From Phaseolus vulgaris (taxonomy: Eukaryota > Streptophyta > Magnoliopsida > Fabales > Fabaceae), in contig NC_023758.2 of NCBI RefSeq assembly GCF_000499845.2, positions 42,701,524-42,765,523 on the forward strand: DNA of 64,000 bases, in the 5' to 3' direction. A model generated the notes under the pieces. It ran no database searches. It worked only from the letters and a program-made list of their open reading frames with translations, and was not told the origin of the DNA. Of this stretch, positions 1-12,900 are shown in pieces (positions within the stretch are counted from its first letter, which is position 1; each line of letters begins with the position of its first letter). Position numbers and translations under genes: made by a program.

Positions 1-2347
1 TCTGAATATTCTTGACTACTATGTCATTCTTAAAGATAACTTGATTCTTTTATTAGTATATTAAGATAAAATCAACTATCATCAACTGTCAAACTAAATG
101 AAAATTTAATTACTTTTTATTGTAAACAAAATTTGTCGATTCATTAATTGAAACATGTGATATTATTGTAATTACATATCACGTGTGTGAAAATTTTCAC
201 GATTTAGACATTTGTAGGCATATAATCCAGAAGTTGTTATTTATTATAAATAATATTTCATAGGTTAAAATAAAGTGAAACAACAACACAATAATTGTGG
301 GAAGTTTTGTAAATTAATGTACCAAATAAAAGCTTTAGAGTTTATAGTTGGACTGATAAATTTTATTTTGATAAAATTTCTTTTTATTAAATATAAGAAT
401 CAATGTTATTTGATCCTATATTTGTATTAAAATTAGGTGACATGGTAGGTTTTCTTAAAATGAATTATTCAAAATGTAAGCCAGAAAACTAACATGTGAC
501 TCAAGATTAAAGAATGATGGGGGCACTTCTCTCATCCATCAACTGTGAGAACACTGTTCCTAAGTGATCATAATAATTCTTAACCTGTTCTTTTCCTGTG
601 CTCTCTCTCGCTTCGCTTTTCCTTTTTCCCGCGCCTTTCCTTGACCAGCTTCATGAATAACCGTACACGTAAAAGCAACAAAATTTTGTTGTCTACCACA
701 AACAGTGAGTTATTTTTTCATAGAGATACAATAACAAATACACTGTTTATAAAAAAAATTCAGATTATTTGAATTGGAATTTTCCCTTGTCCTAATCTGG
801 GTGGGTGTACGGGCTCAGGAGGACCATATATTAATCCATACACCAGGACATTTAGCCGCAATCGTGTTCCTTCAGATTTGAGCAAATTTGCATCACTTTA
901 ATTTTCTACAAAAATTCTTATACTATTGTATATTAGTACGGAGTTCTTATTCACGCCAACAAAACTCACAGCAAAGTGCAATGAACCATAAAGGCTTGCA
1001 AATAATTTAGGTATCGGTGTCGGACACTTCTTCAAAATATTAAGATACTCCAAACTTCTTCATCTTGTTGTTTTTCTTCTTCCATTAACACTTCTCAACC
1101 ACATCACCGACTTCCAAGACCCCACCTTTGTTAAATCCATCAAGACCACTTTCCTTCATTTTTATCGTCGGAGGAATAATATTATCGCGCCAAATTGAGA
1201 TCAATAGTAGTGGAGAGATAATTTCATGATGCAAATTACGCACACACTTTTTCCTTTTCCAATTTTTTTTAGTATATAATCATTTTTATATATATAATGA
1301 TTTCGGGTCACCATTAAAATCTTATTATTGCACATCATGGCTACATATTCGCCAGTGAAAAATTATGTCAGCCAATTTTGGAGTGATGACGTACACATAT
1401 ATATATGGTATATCACTATGGGTGACTATACCTAAGATCTGAAAAAAAAATGACAAGGAAAATGATTTAGCCGTTAAAATGCACAGGCGTGAATTGTTTG
1501 AGTCAATTATTGTATTTATTTTGTTTCAAAGAACAACAATAAGTGGAAGACGGTATGGACCCATGGATACATGGGCATGTGTAATGTGTTTTATATCGCA
1601 TTGTCATAATCTTGAAAAGTTGGAAACATATGAAAATGTCTTTGATTTCGATAAAACAAGGATGCGGCGGCTATATATGCATTCCCCAAATGTCGCCACC
1701 AATTACTCCTAGAACCCACAACTTTATAATCGGCGTTAAATTAAAGACTGATAAAGAAAAAGAGAAGATCTTTCTTTGCAGGACGTACATTAGATGCCAA
1801 ATGAACTGAAGGCCAACAGAAACAAGAAGAGAGAGAGGGGCACACATACTTACACTTTTTTTCTTAATCGTGTTCAATCAACACAGCAGCAGATTATACA
1901 ATTTCTCTTTTAAACTTAATTAGCAAGTCAAAACCAGTATCATATATATTATAATCTCACACCAATTGACATAGAAAAGGCACAAAATATATAAAGGGAT
2001 TAGCACTTTGAAACCACCAGGGAGGACCCTTTTGTAAATATGATTAAAAGCACAACTCAAGATTTGAAGGGAAAACAATAATTGAGAGAGAAGTTAATTA
2101 GCTGCTACTTATTTACATATTATTTGAGGGGAAGCAAAGCACAATGAAAAGAAAAGAAAGAAAAATGAAAAATAGTGTTTAATTAATAATTAATTTGATG
2201 GTCATAGTTAAGATGAGGATACCGAGATTCTCTCTTCCATGCATTAGAATTATACTAGCATATAGTACCATTAGTTGCTTTAAACTTTATGAAATCACAA
2301 ACATCAATCCTTTTTTCTTCTTCTTATTCTGTTTGGTGGCCCATGCT
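1..2347. other. Intergenic, no gene recognised
   Basis: AT-rich DNA with no reading frame of protein-like character. A somewhat more GC-rich, pyrimidine-rich patch near 530-660 contains CT runs of the kind found near plant promoters, but no gene follows it. Short frames at 1479-1877 and 2195-2443 have no recognisable domain. The last few hundred bases are downstream of the minus-strand VQ gene and probably contain its 3' UTR; no clear poly(A) signal can be singled out. Confidence 0.5.
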
Positions 2348-3829
2348 TTAATCAGAAGAACAATTAATCCAGGATTCCACCATACCTTGGCTTCTGGCAG
2401 TTACACTGAAGTCTGGTACCTTCTCTCCATGAAAATCCGATGAAGAAGCTGAGTAGTGTACTTTGCCGTTGCTCACTCGCTCTGCAATGTCACTGTAGCT
2501 GACAGTGCCACTGAGGCCACCTCCTCCACCTCCTCCGTGATCGCAATCATCGTTGGTAATGGTGCCCGTTCTCTGGACCCATTCCGTTGACGGATTAGCA
2601 TTACTCAAGTTATTGTTGTTGTTGTTGTTTCCACTTGACAATGCTCCCACTCCAACCGATGTTGACGAAACCATGTTCTGATGAAGACACCTGAGGTCGG
2701 TGTTAACATGGCCATCGGGTCTCAGTCCCAGCTCCTCAAACACCCCCATCTTGAGACTTGGCGGAATATCGAAGGAGGATTGTTGTTGTGGTCTGGAGAC
2801 AAGGACAGAAGAGTTGCCCAGAGGGTACTTGGGATGGTGATATGCTTCGAGAGAAGGAGTGTTGTTAAAGTTGTGAGGCTGTTTCATAAGGCCAAAATGT
2901 TCGGACAGGTTTTGCTGCTGCTGCTGTTGCTGTTGGTGGTAGTTAATGGAAGTTGAATTAGTAGTAGAGTTAGTTGAAGGTGACAAGGTGTTGGAAAGGG
3001 AGGGAGGAAATGGGTGAAGGCTTCGGAATTGCAGTTTTTGTGCAAAGGGGCGAAGAAGATAAGGAGGTGGCGTTGGAGGGTCCAAAGGGTTAACATTAAC
3101 GTTAAGGTTGGATCTCAAAGTTGGTGTTGCGGCTGAAGCAAAGAGATCCAGCCTAGTTCTCGGGAAAGGCGAGGATGTGAAGGGTGGTGCGGGGATGCCA
3201 GTGAATTCCTGAACCATGGCTCGGAAATTGGTGGTGTCTGTGGTTAGCACAGTGGTGGGTGCACGCCTAGAAGCTCTGGACCGTTTCTTTGGGTTTCGAA
3301 CCACGTTGCTGTTGTTGTTGTTGGTACTGTTGGTGGTGCTGTGGGTTTGAATTTGATCATTGTTGGCGGCGGACACTGAAAGCATTAGTCCTCGGGAACC
3401 ACTTTCTGGAAGCAAGGTAGGAAAAGCACCAGTATTGCCGCCCCTTGTTTGACTTGACAGAAAAGCTTGGTTATGTGGCGAGGGTGATGATGAGGAGCAA
3501 GGTATCAAGTTAGCAAGAGTGGTTTGGTTTGGTTCGGATCTACCTGGTTTGGACCACATCACGTCAAGGTTTAGAAGTGATGTTGAGCTTTGGGTAAGTG
3601 GATCCAGGTAACCTGATAAAGGGTCGAACATGTGGGTATTTTGGTGGTGGTTTGGTGGGATAAGTGGGTTAAGGTTTTTGGCAGTGGTAGTGTTGAAGGA
3701 AGCAACATGGGTGGGTGGTTGTTGGTTGTTTAAGAAGGCAGAGAGTGAGGATGATTGGGCGCGTGAATCGTACTCTTCATCGGCACCGCTTGAAGATTGC
3801 AAACTGCCACTAGTGTTGGCCGAATCCAT
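2348..3829 (-). CDS. VQ motif-containing protein
   Basis: Predicted 493-residue single-exon protein. VQ proteins are plant nuclear cofactors that bind WRKY transcription factors through the FxxxVQxxTG motif and tune defence and development. The motif is seen here as FRAMVQEFTG at about residues 202-211, preceded by a basic stretch (KKRSRASRRAP) that probably serves as nuclear localisation signal and by the TTDTTNF context usual for one VQ subgroup. The rest is low complexity: Ser/Asn/Thr-rich N-terminus, an eight-residue Gln run, Asn runs and a Gly run near the C-terminus. The frame stays open upstream to 3901 but has no ATG there, so the ATG at 3829 (MDSANTSG) is chosen. The family is mostly intronless, as here. 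Size is at the large end for VQ proteins. Family assignment is secure; the exact Arabidopsis counterpart is not. Confidence 0.93.
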   Translation of the reverse strand: MDSANTSGSLQSSSGADEEYDSRAQSSSLSAFLNNQQPPTHVASFNTTTAKNLNPLIPPNHHQNTHMFDPLSGYLDPLTQSSTSLLNLDVMWSKPGRSEPNQTTLANLIPCSSSSPSPHNQAFLSSQTRGGNTGAFPTLLPESGSRGLMLSVSAANNDQIQTHSTTNSTNNNNSNVVRNPKKRSRASRRAPTTVLTTDTTNFRAMVQEFTGIPAPPFTSSPFPRTRLDLFASAATPTLRSNLNVNVNPLDPPTPPPYLLRPFAQKLQFRSLHPFPPSLSNTLSPSTNSTTNSTSINYHQQQQQQQQNLSEHFGLMKQPHNFNNTPSLEAYHHPKYPLGNSSVLVSRPQQQSSFDIPPSLKMGVFEELGLRPDGHVNTDLRCLHQNMVSSTSVGVGALSSGNNNNNNNLSNANPSTEWVQRTGTITNDDCDHGGGGGGGLSGTVSYSDIAERVSNGKVHYSASSSDFHGEKVPDFSVTARSQGMVESWINCSSD

Positions 3830-4560
3830 GAGAGCGGAAAATGGAAAGACGTGAGGGAGGGAGGGAAGTGGTGAGAGATATTGATTTAGTTGCAGATACA
3901 AGAGTACATTTAAGAGGTATGGGAGCGAGAGACGAGGAAAACAAAAAGAGAGAGATTTTTCTGGTTGTGGAAAGACAAGCTAGTTGTCTTCAGAAAGTGG
4001 TTCCTCCCACCCACGTCTTTAAGGCTCTGCAAGACTGCAACTAGCACACAGTGCTTGGTTCGCTTTTACTTAATCTGTGTTTGTGCAAAAGGGTGTTACG
4101 TAAACAAAGGAATAAACAGCCCACGGATGATCATGCATTTAATACTTTCTGCAGAGAGGTTGGGAATACAAGTTTACTCTGTTTTGGAGGTTTGAGAGTG
4201 AGGAAAGTCTTTCCTATTTATGCTTCTTGCCTCCTTCTCAGTCCTGGGTTCTGGATTACTCCTATCACAACAACAGATTGCGAAAAGGATCAAGTATTAG
4301 GGTTTCAAGTGAAAGAGAAAAGGAAGAGAGAGAAGAAATGGAAAAGGATAGTTCTCTAGCCTTTTTCTCCTATAAAAAGAGACCCTCTTCTGGTAGATGT
4401 GTGGTTTCACCAGCAAAATATCGGAGTGGGGTGACTATAGGAATGAAAGAAACAGAGAGAGAGAGAGAGAGAGGGTTTGTAAATAATGGCAGGCTCCAAT
4501 GGTCAAAGTATGAGAGATTTGTGGTTTGGATTTAGAGACTGAAATGGGGGAAAGACATAA
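3830..4560 (-). promoter_or_regulatory. Probable 5' leader and promoter of the VQ gene
   Basis: Upstream of the minus-strand VQ gene. Read on the minus strand, a TATA-like ATAAATAG lies at about 4216-4223, which would give a leader of roughly 350 bases. Further up is a GA tract at about 4453-4473, a CT microsatellite on the gene strand, of the sort common in plant promoters and leaders. A TATA-like CTATAAAAAG at about 4370 reads in the opposite direction but no plus-strand gene follows. Inference from motif and spacing only. Confidence 0.35.
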
Positions 4561-6276
4561 TATAGAAGAAGCAAAATGGTTTATTTATTGAGAACGTTAT
4601 TTACTTACTCCCACTGTTCATCTTATATGTTTTGCGGAATAATGAGGTGTGTGGGCAACCAGATCAGAGTGATGGTTGTTGAATTGCATAAAGCAAACAC
4701 ATCAACCATATATAGCTTTCCAAATTGCGTCAATAAACCATCCAAAATACCTACATATATAAATAAACTTTTGTCCAAAATATTAAGTAAACACTGTTTC
4801 CACGGTAAACGCAGTAAACAGACTCTACATCTTTATGCATAATGATATTCAATATTTAAAAATACACACGAAGAAATGTGACTATTTGTTTCCAATAACT
4901 TTGACCAAGTCAGAAACCTTTATTTAGAAATTATTATTAAGCGAAAAATCTTGCATAAAATCTAAGAGAATCTTCCACAGTCTCTCTACTGATATCTTAT
5001 ATTTTATACAATTTTTCCCGTTAACTTTTTTTATTTATTTTGCTTATGAGTGGTCATTTTACTTGTTAATTGCTAATACTAACTAGTAATTAAGAAGCAC
5101 GGATAAAAAAATCCAATTTTATTACCACGTTCCCAAAGATATATGGATGAATCAGTTGAACAACATTCTTGTTCGCTCCAACCAACGACACTTGGAACCA
5201 AGAATCAACAGAAACATTCCCTCTTTAGTATGTGTGTTTGGGAAGGGGAAGCTGCTCAACAATCAAATGACCATCAAATAATCTTAAAAAATAATTAACT
5301 TTGTTTCGTATACATAGTCCATACAATATCTATATTTATACCTTTTTCCCCTTTGCGTAGCTACAATTGTCGACATATTTAGTTTTGATCTACGTACGTA
5401 GTAATGTAAAATGAGCTCCAATAAAAATGTTGTAAATAAAGGCAATTATCTTATATTCTATGAGTGATTAGTGGAATATTAAAGAAGTAATAAGAAGCGT
5501 AAGTATATAAAGGAGATGCCATACGGTCATACTACGCTACTTGTTTATTCTGTTTGGTTATAATATTAGATACCGTGAGTGTGCAGTTTTGTTTCAACAA
5601 CAATTGATAGAGTGGAGATGAGTGTGTTTATTGGTTTAAGAATAAAAAGAGGAAACTGTTGAACTAATTATGTTTGGGGTATGTTGCTTGCAGATGTAAA
5701 ACTACTTTAGTTTGTATTACTGGATATGGTGACCGTCCTCTGCATCTACAAGGATAAGGGATGAATGAAAGAATATTGATGGGACCTCTAATCTAATCTA
5801 CATTATTGTCAAATGGACACTAATTGGAGCCCCATTTCATTCTTCTCTCATCCACATTTTTATCACCCATATTTCCAATGTAAGGGAAATACTTATTTAT
5901 TTTCTTGTTTACCTTCCCTAAAATTGGTTATATAGATAAATTCATCTAAATGGATTCTTTATTCTAAATAAAAAAATAGATTATATATTAATAATTAGGA
6001 GTATTAAATATGAAAGAAGTTAACTTAAATTCTTTATATAATGTATTGAGATCAATGTTAAATAATTCGAGCATGGCTCATTTTTTATATTTTGATGAAA
6101 ATTATTATTGATTAAAATTTATTTATTTTTCAATTAAATCATACTAGATTCAGATAAAGTCTTGGAATATTGATATACAATATGTAGAAGAAGAAAAAAT
6201 ATATCTTTGCATAAAATTAAACACTAAAAAAATAACTTATATAAATTATCTCATTTTCCCATCCGATTATGTTCTC
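4561..6276. other. Intergenic, no gene recognised
   Basis: AT-rich DNA without a supportable gene, RNA or repeat. Part of it may belong to the distal promoter of the VQ gene. Confidence 0.5.
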
Positions 6277-6645
6277 GTTACAAGAAAATTATTAAATATA
6301 AATCAATTTTAGAGACAAAATATAATTAGTTACTAATTAAAATAGAAATATTTTAGATACTAAAAAAATATTAGTTTTTAAATTAGTTTCTATTATTGAT
6401 AAATAGTTTCTAAATTGATATTTAATTAGTTTTAACTACCAATTATTTAGATTTTAAATTTGATAACAAAAACATTGATAGTTAATTAAATATCAATTTA
6501 AAACTATTTATTAATAATAGAAATTAATTTAGAAACCAATAATTTTTTTTAATTTTTAAAATAGTCTTTAATTTAATTATTATAGTAACTAATTATTTTT
6601 GTTTCTAAAATTATTTTTTATTTAATGATTTCTTTTAGTGGCTAC
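6277..6645. mobile_element. MITE-like inverted-repeat element, copy 1
   Basis: About 370 bases that fold back on themselves over almost the whole length. The left arm (TTACAAGAAAATTATTAAAT, then AATTTTAGAGACAAAA and AATTAGTTACTA) returns in reverse complement at the right end (TAGTAACTAATT, TTTTGTTTCTAAAATTATT, ATTTAATGATTTCTTTTAGTG). A central dyad is seen around ATATCAATTTA / TAAATTGATAT. There is no coding capacity. A second copy is in intron 2 of the MFS gene. Legume genomes contain many such non-autonomous elements; superfamily (Mutator-like or other) is not determined because the target duplication is unclear. Confidence 0.7.
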
Positions 6646-9634
6646 AAATTTTTTTCGTTTGAAGTGAATTTTTATGTTATTTGAAGTGAGATACGCAGGT
6701 AATGAATTTTTGTTGTTGTTGTGATTGAGGCGTTCTGACTAGGGTTAAATATCTGGAAAATGAACTTGAGCACATGAAAGTGGTAATTTTAGCAGGAATG
6801 AGAACGTGTAATGAATGCAAACCAATATTGTTGATTTTGGTCAATATCTAACAAGTAGGTTAATCCTTTATTTAAGTTAAGATGTCTTTAAACAGCTTAA
6901 TCATTAAGTCCAAGCTAGAATAATATCTCTGATGGAAAAAAAATACTATTGATGTTAAAGAAGAAGAAAAAGAGAGAAATTGTCGTGACAACTTTCCTGA
7001 ATGCATGACTCTATAATTAGAACTGCATGTGATTCTCACCAATCTTAATTCTCACACAGATAAAAACTTATCCAGCATGTGATTTTTTCCGTTTCAATTT
7101 TTATCCATTCAAAAACTCACTTAGTCAATTTTAAATTATTTTAGTTCAACATCGCTCCCTCAAATCTTTTGTTTCAATTACCCGTAACTATAACTCTAGT
7201 GGTAAAAAACAACAAAAATGAATCATTAGGAATAAGGAAAAATACTTATCAATATTATACTTGTATAAAAATAATAATAAATTATTTTATGCTACAATAT
7301 TGGTCGATCCATTATAATGGGATTAGCTAAAGGGGATTATCACATGGATCTAGAACATGAGACAAGAAGAAGCTATATTAGTTCATATGAACACCGAAAT
7401 TTTGGTTAGCAACAATGTACAAATGCCAAAGTGAGTTGAGTGAGCGTAGGGATTCCAAATTTTCAATTGGTGAGTTATATGGGAGAAAATAAGAGAGGGT
7501 TTTCGTGTGCATTGTTCTTCTCCCTCTAGAGTATTTTCACTGTATTATTTTCCTAATTCTAAAATTTTCTTTATATGTTTCTATATTTGCTATGATATGA
7601 TGTAAATATAATCTTTCTCATTATAAGAAACTCACTATATATAAAGAACATGTCAAAAATATTAGAGATTTCATAGCTTTGTGCATTATCTCATTATTTA
7701 TATTTTTCATTTATAGAAGATAATGAGTATTTGAAAGAGTTGTAGAATGACATGAAGCATTGGCGGAGATTATAGAAAAAATCAATGAAAGTTTTAAACA
7801 ATTTTATATTATTAGAATTAAATACTTAACATTAAGATTTAGTAATTGGTGATCATCTTTAAACACAAACGCTCGGTGGTATCAACTCACAACTGAAATC
7901 TATTATTGTATTCTCACTATTGTAAAAGATATCTTTAGGACTAGTTCTCGGTGAATTTTGACAATAATTTCTAATTCATAATTGGAAACATAGGTTTTTA
8001 ATAATGATTGAAATCATCGTCATATCAAATATATACAATAATGATTTTTTATATAGAATTGTCATTGTAAGTGGATTTACGTTAACATTTAACTATCATT
8101 CTAAGTTCACATACAATAGTGATTGTAATAAGAATTGTCTTTTTATTGTAATTTTTCTTGAAGAAAAACTCATTTTCTAATGTTTGCCTCAATTAAGCAA
8201 CATTTGTATATGATATTTATTGCACAACTAGTTAGAATTAACAATATAATATGAAAATAGTAATAAATAATATATAACTGAATGAAAAACAATGTAATGA
8301 AATGAACTATATAAGAAGTATTGCAATGTCAAGTGTCAACCAATTTCAAAACACTAAATCCACGAGTTAAAAATAAAATAAAATAATAAAATGTAAAAAC
8401 TATTGATAAAATAGAAATTGATAAAATATAGGTTATCCATATTGATCTAACATAATTTTTATTTTGAATCTCAAGTGGAAAACTAAGGTTTACTCGATGA
8501 AATAGAAAATTAATTTAGACTTTCAATGTTAATTAAAAATAAATAAATTTAATATAGTAAAATATAATTCAATTATATTATAATACATTAATAAATGTAC
8601 ATATACAATAAGATCGTTATAGTAAAAATAGAATTAAAATATGAACATATAATTCAAAACAATCATCCAATACATGTCAATCTTTAAAAAAAAATTAGAA
8701 GAAATACACCAACTTGGATAAAAATTTTAAGTGAAAAATATAAGACATTTTTTCAATATAGTCCTATTGTTAATTTAATTATATTTTAAGAGGTAATATT
8801 CTATATTATTTCTTCTCGTAAATAATCATTTATCCACACTTTATCCACAAGATCAATATATAAGATAAAAGTTCATATGTGTGTTATATATTCATGTACA
8901 CACAATGTAAATGATGAGCTTTGTTTATTTACAATCATTTCTTTGTTTATACTAATAATACATTTATATTGTTGACGGAAACATATTTATTAAATGGTTG
9001 GTGTGAATGGCGAGTGATAGATAAAAAGTTATGAGTATTGGTCATTCCAAGATAATTGGGGCTTAAATGTTCATATCCAAACTGGTGCTAGCAAAAACTT
9101 ATGAGAATGGATTAGAAAAGTTTGGAACTTCCATATATATATATTTAAATTGATATTTCTATTTTTATTATATACAAGAGAAAAAAATAATATATATATA
9201 TATAAACTTTTCAATTTCATTAACATATTAAATCTTATTTTATATTAAAATAATTTGAATTAATTTTGTTGTTAGCTGGGATAAATGAGTTTTACAGTGA
9301 TTAACACAATTACTAAAAATTATTTCATTTTGAGTAATATTTACTCATTTGAATTCACAAGATCAAAGATAATATCATCCAATATTTATTTTGTTAATAA
9401 TATTGTTATATTTTTAAATTTTTAGATTACTTTTATTTTACTTATTTGTCAATCCATAAAAAATGATAAATATTATAATTAAGAAATATAGGTGCATTAG
9501 TTAACATAAAATCATTGGATAATATGATTTGAAACATCAAGTAATGATAATGATTAAATAAATAAAAATGAGATTAAACATGTTTGACTTAAAATGTAAT
9601 TATAAGTTAATAAAATAAATAAATAAATAAATAA
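6646..9634. other. Intergenic, no gene recognised
   Basis: AT-rich DNA. The part at about 7890-8160 has recurring CAATAATGATT / ATTGTCATTGTAA words in both orientations and may be a decayed transposon. A TA-rich tract lies at about 9130-9205. No coding sequence seen. Confidence 0.45.
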
Positions 9635-9985
9635 GGTGATGTTATTAACACCTCATCAAACAAAAATAGTTATTAAATTAACAAACAAATAAATATAAGA
9701 GATTGTCATCGAACAAAGATAATTATAACATTAACCAATGAATAAATAAAATAAGGTTAGAGACACCTCATTTAGCAAACATAATCTTAAGATTAATAAA
9801 TAAATGAATAAATAAAAATAGTTTAAAGACATTTTGCTGAGTAAATATAGTTGTAAGATTAACAAATAAATAAATATAATGAGGTTAGAGACACCTCACT
9901 GAATAAAGATAATTATAAAATAGAACAAATATAATGATGTCAGAGTTCGATCACTCGACAAAGATAGTTGTAAAATAAATAATTA
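9635..9985. repeat. Degenerate tandem repeat, about 6 units of 55-66 bp
   Basis: Six imperfect head-to-tail units begin near 9635, 9699, 9754, 9820, 9880 and 9935. Each runs through a GAGGTTAGAGACACCTCA-like head, then a CAAAGATAATTATAA-like middle and an AT-rich AACAAATAAATAAATATAAT-like tail. The array is preceded by an AAAT microsatellite at about 9607-9634. Divergence between units points to an old minisatellite. Confidence 0.65.
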
Positions 9986-12900
9986 AGATGATAGATGTCT
10001 ATTTTCCTTTAGTGATCGTAGTTTAAACACTAGAATTTTACTAACAATGTTTCACTTAATTTTCTATAATCTCTTTACCTCTATTTTTTCTATCTTACTG
10101 TCATATACTAATCACTCTCGGACACTAGAAATTGATAAAATCTTATTTGACAAATGGTTAAAGAATTCTAATTAATTGAACATTTCTAATTAATTGTGAT
10201 TAATTATAATATATGAAACTCTTTAGTTAAATTTTATTTTATTTTTAAATAAAGGCAGAAATGCATATGAAGATTCACAAAATATATTTTTAGTTCAAGC
10301 TTCTAGTCAAAGTGGTAATAAATAGTTATATAGAAGAATTTGTGTAAATCAAGCAAAGATCATGTCTTAGCCAAATAAGAGTTCCACCGATTATCTCACA
10401 GATCTATACAAAGAACTCAACATGAAGATGAAGAACTTATAACAACAATATGAAATTCTTTTATTCTTCTAGTGATAAATGTTTGGGTGAGTGAAAACTT
10501 TTGTAATTTTTTACTATATGAAATACACTCAATGAGCTTAAATTATATTTTCTTTGAGAGTATTAATTTCTTTCTTTTGAGAGTGTATAATTAAAATTAA
10601 TTTATGTACTCATTGAAATTAGGAGTAGTTTGTGTAGTGGTCATAATGAAGTGATTTAATTAGTGAAAACTCTTGAATTTTCTAAAAAAAATTTGAATGT
10701 ATAGATAAGTCAGTATAAACACTTATGATAGAATCTAATGTTCATAAAAATATACTTTACACTTTATTGTTTAAATACAAAATCAAATAAAAATAAAAAG
10801 TTTATTAAACTTTGATCTAACAGTAATAAAATACTTAAAATTAGTTTAAAATTTAAAACTTATATGATATCAGTTTCATAGCACATAAATATTTATTAGC
10901 TAATCCCTTATGGAAACATTTTAACTTTAATTAATATTATTTGAATGTACTTTAAAATTTGAACAATTTTATACTTTCTAAAGATTTATTTCTGAAAAAA
11001 AATCACCGTTTTTGGTGGTTTTCCTCTATCCAACTATTTTCCATCATCTGTCAACAATCAATCAAAACGATTAAATAGATGGATACCAGAACAGCAGAAA
11101 AAGATATCTCCATCACCACACTAATCAAAGGTTCATTTTTTTTGAAAAATAACTAAAAAATACATATTTGGTCAATATTTTATGTTTATTTATTTTGTGT
11201 TGTTTTCTGAGGTGCGATCAAACTGTACGTAAACTACTACAGCCAAATTGGACGAATTTAGAAAGGTACGTAGAACAACCACACAATAAGGAGATGATAA
11301 TGCAAATAAAAAGAAACAAAATAATACATTATCATATCATCATGCGTAATTCAATTTCCTCTCTTTCACTTCTTTTCTTTTGTTCAATTTTGTTTTTGCT
11401 TTGTTCCCGAGAAGGAAACTTTGTAACACAACACATATTTAAAGATAGATCAACCCGAATTTCCTCATTAATCATGCTTTTACCTAACCTAACCATGCAA
11501 ACAATTTCAAATTTAAGATACTTCAAACACTTGATTAGACAACACTAACTATATATTTTTCTTATTTATGTATATATATACTTTCACGGTTTAATTAAAA
11601 CAACTCATTAATCACATTTGAAATTAACTCCAATAATCAACATACCTGCTATAAGTCATTTAGAACATAGAAAAACAAAATTACTGTGCCCGTGCAAAGT
11701 GTCAACTTACAAGGTTTTTAAAGAAAAATCAATATATACATATACATATATTGCATGAATTGATTGAATAAAGAGATAATGTTAATCAGTGTCCCTTTTC
11801 CAGTGACATGTTCATAGTGGAGAGAATTGTGTTGTGAACTATTGAACTTTGTAGGATTTCCCTAAATCCTTTTGTCCCTAACCAATTTAAAAGTGTTGGT
11901 ATATTCGTTTTGGAAAAGTCGTAAAATTGGAAAGAAAAATAAGAGGTAAAAGTGAGAGCCTCTCTTTGTTTCTTGGTTCTGCTGGGAATGATGATGCAGG
12001 AGATGTAACAGCTATTTTCTTGATTTGATCTTCATCTATGGACTTCATATGAAGATAGTGATATGAATATATAAACATAATATTTTATTTGAGAATACGA
12101 CTGAAATTTTAAGTAGTTGATAACAGTCACTATTTTGATAAGTCCAATGCCACCTAACATTTTTTTCTTATTTTTTTCCCCTTCCCGTTAACCATATTAT
12201 CCTTTTCCCTTGCTTTACTAAGGAGGTTCTCTAGATTTTTAAAAAAAGTAGAATTTTTAAAAAAAGTAGGATATATATAAAGATTTGACACTGATGATCA
12301 CAAAAAAAATATAACACTACCCCCAATCTGTCTTAAGTTTAAATTTCTTTTACTTGTACACTTTTCTTTTGAGTAGAAGTATTTGTTTACCATGAGTACC
12401 CTACTCATGTAATATTCCTTACATACACTACCAATTACTCAAATACTAATAAAATTTAATATAAAAAAATCATTAATTAATCTATTTAAAAATTATAATA
12501 CAAGTATTAAGCTACTATAAAGTTTAGCATTTTTAGACAATTCATAATTGGTATGGTTAATATTTTGGAGAGTATATTGTAAGATATTTTTTCAATTAGG
12601 TGGTTTGGAAGATAATATGAGGTAGAATTTTTATAAGGGTTGGAGTATATTGAGTATGAAACCAGAACCAATTGGGTTGTGTTGACTAAACACAATGTTT
12701 TAGTGAGTGGCTTAATTATTGTGTCCTTCAATAATCTCTATTTAAGAGATCTTTGTGTTTGTATTAAAATTGTAACAAACATAATGAAAATATAATTAGT
12801 TGGTTGTGGAGGTAGGTTACCGTTGGCGACTGAACCACATTAAATTTTGTGTTGTTTATTTTCTGCAGTTGATTCAAAGTATTATTTAAATATCTATTTT

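Noticed and set aside
2681..2956. Plus-strand frame of 91 codons, and similar frames at 3630-3854 and 3841-4044
   Set aside because: They lie antisense to the VQ gene or its leader and have no protein family character; they arise from its biased codons.
4227..4535. Frames near 4051-4535, with a TATA-like sequence at 4370
   Set aside because: Sequence is simple GA-rich leader or promoter DNA; the translation is Glu/Lys/Arg-rich low complexity without a domain.
11168..11548. 126-codon plus-strand frame
   Set aside because: No recognisable domain and AT-driven composition; no splice or promoter context. Probably chance.
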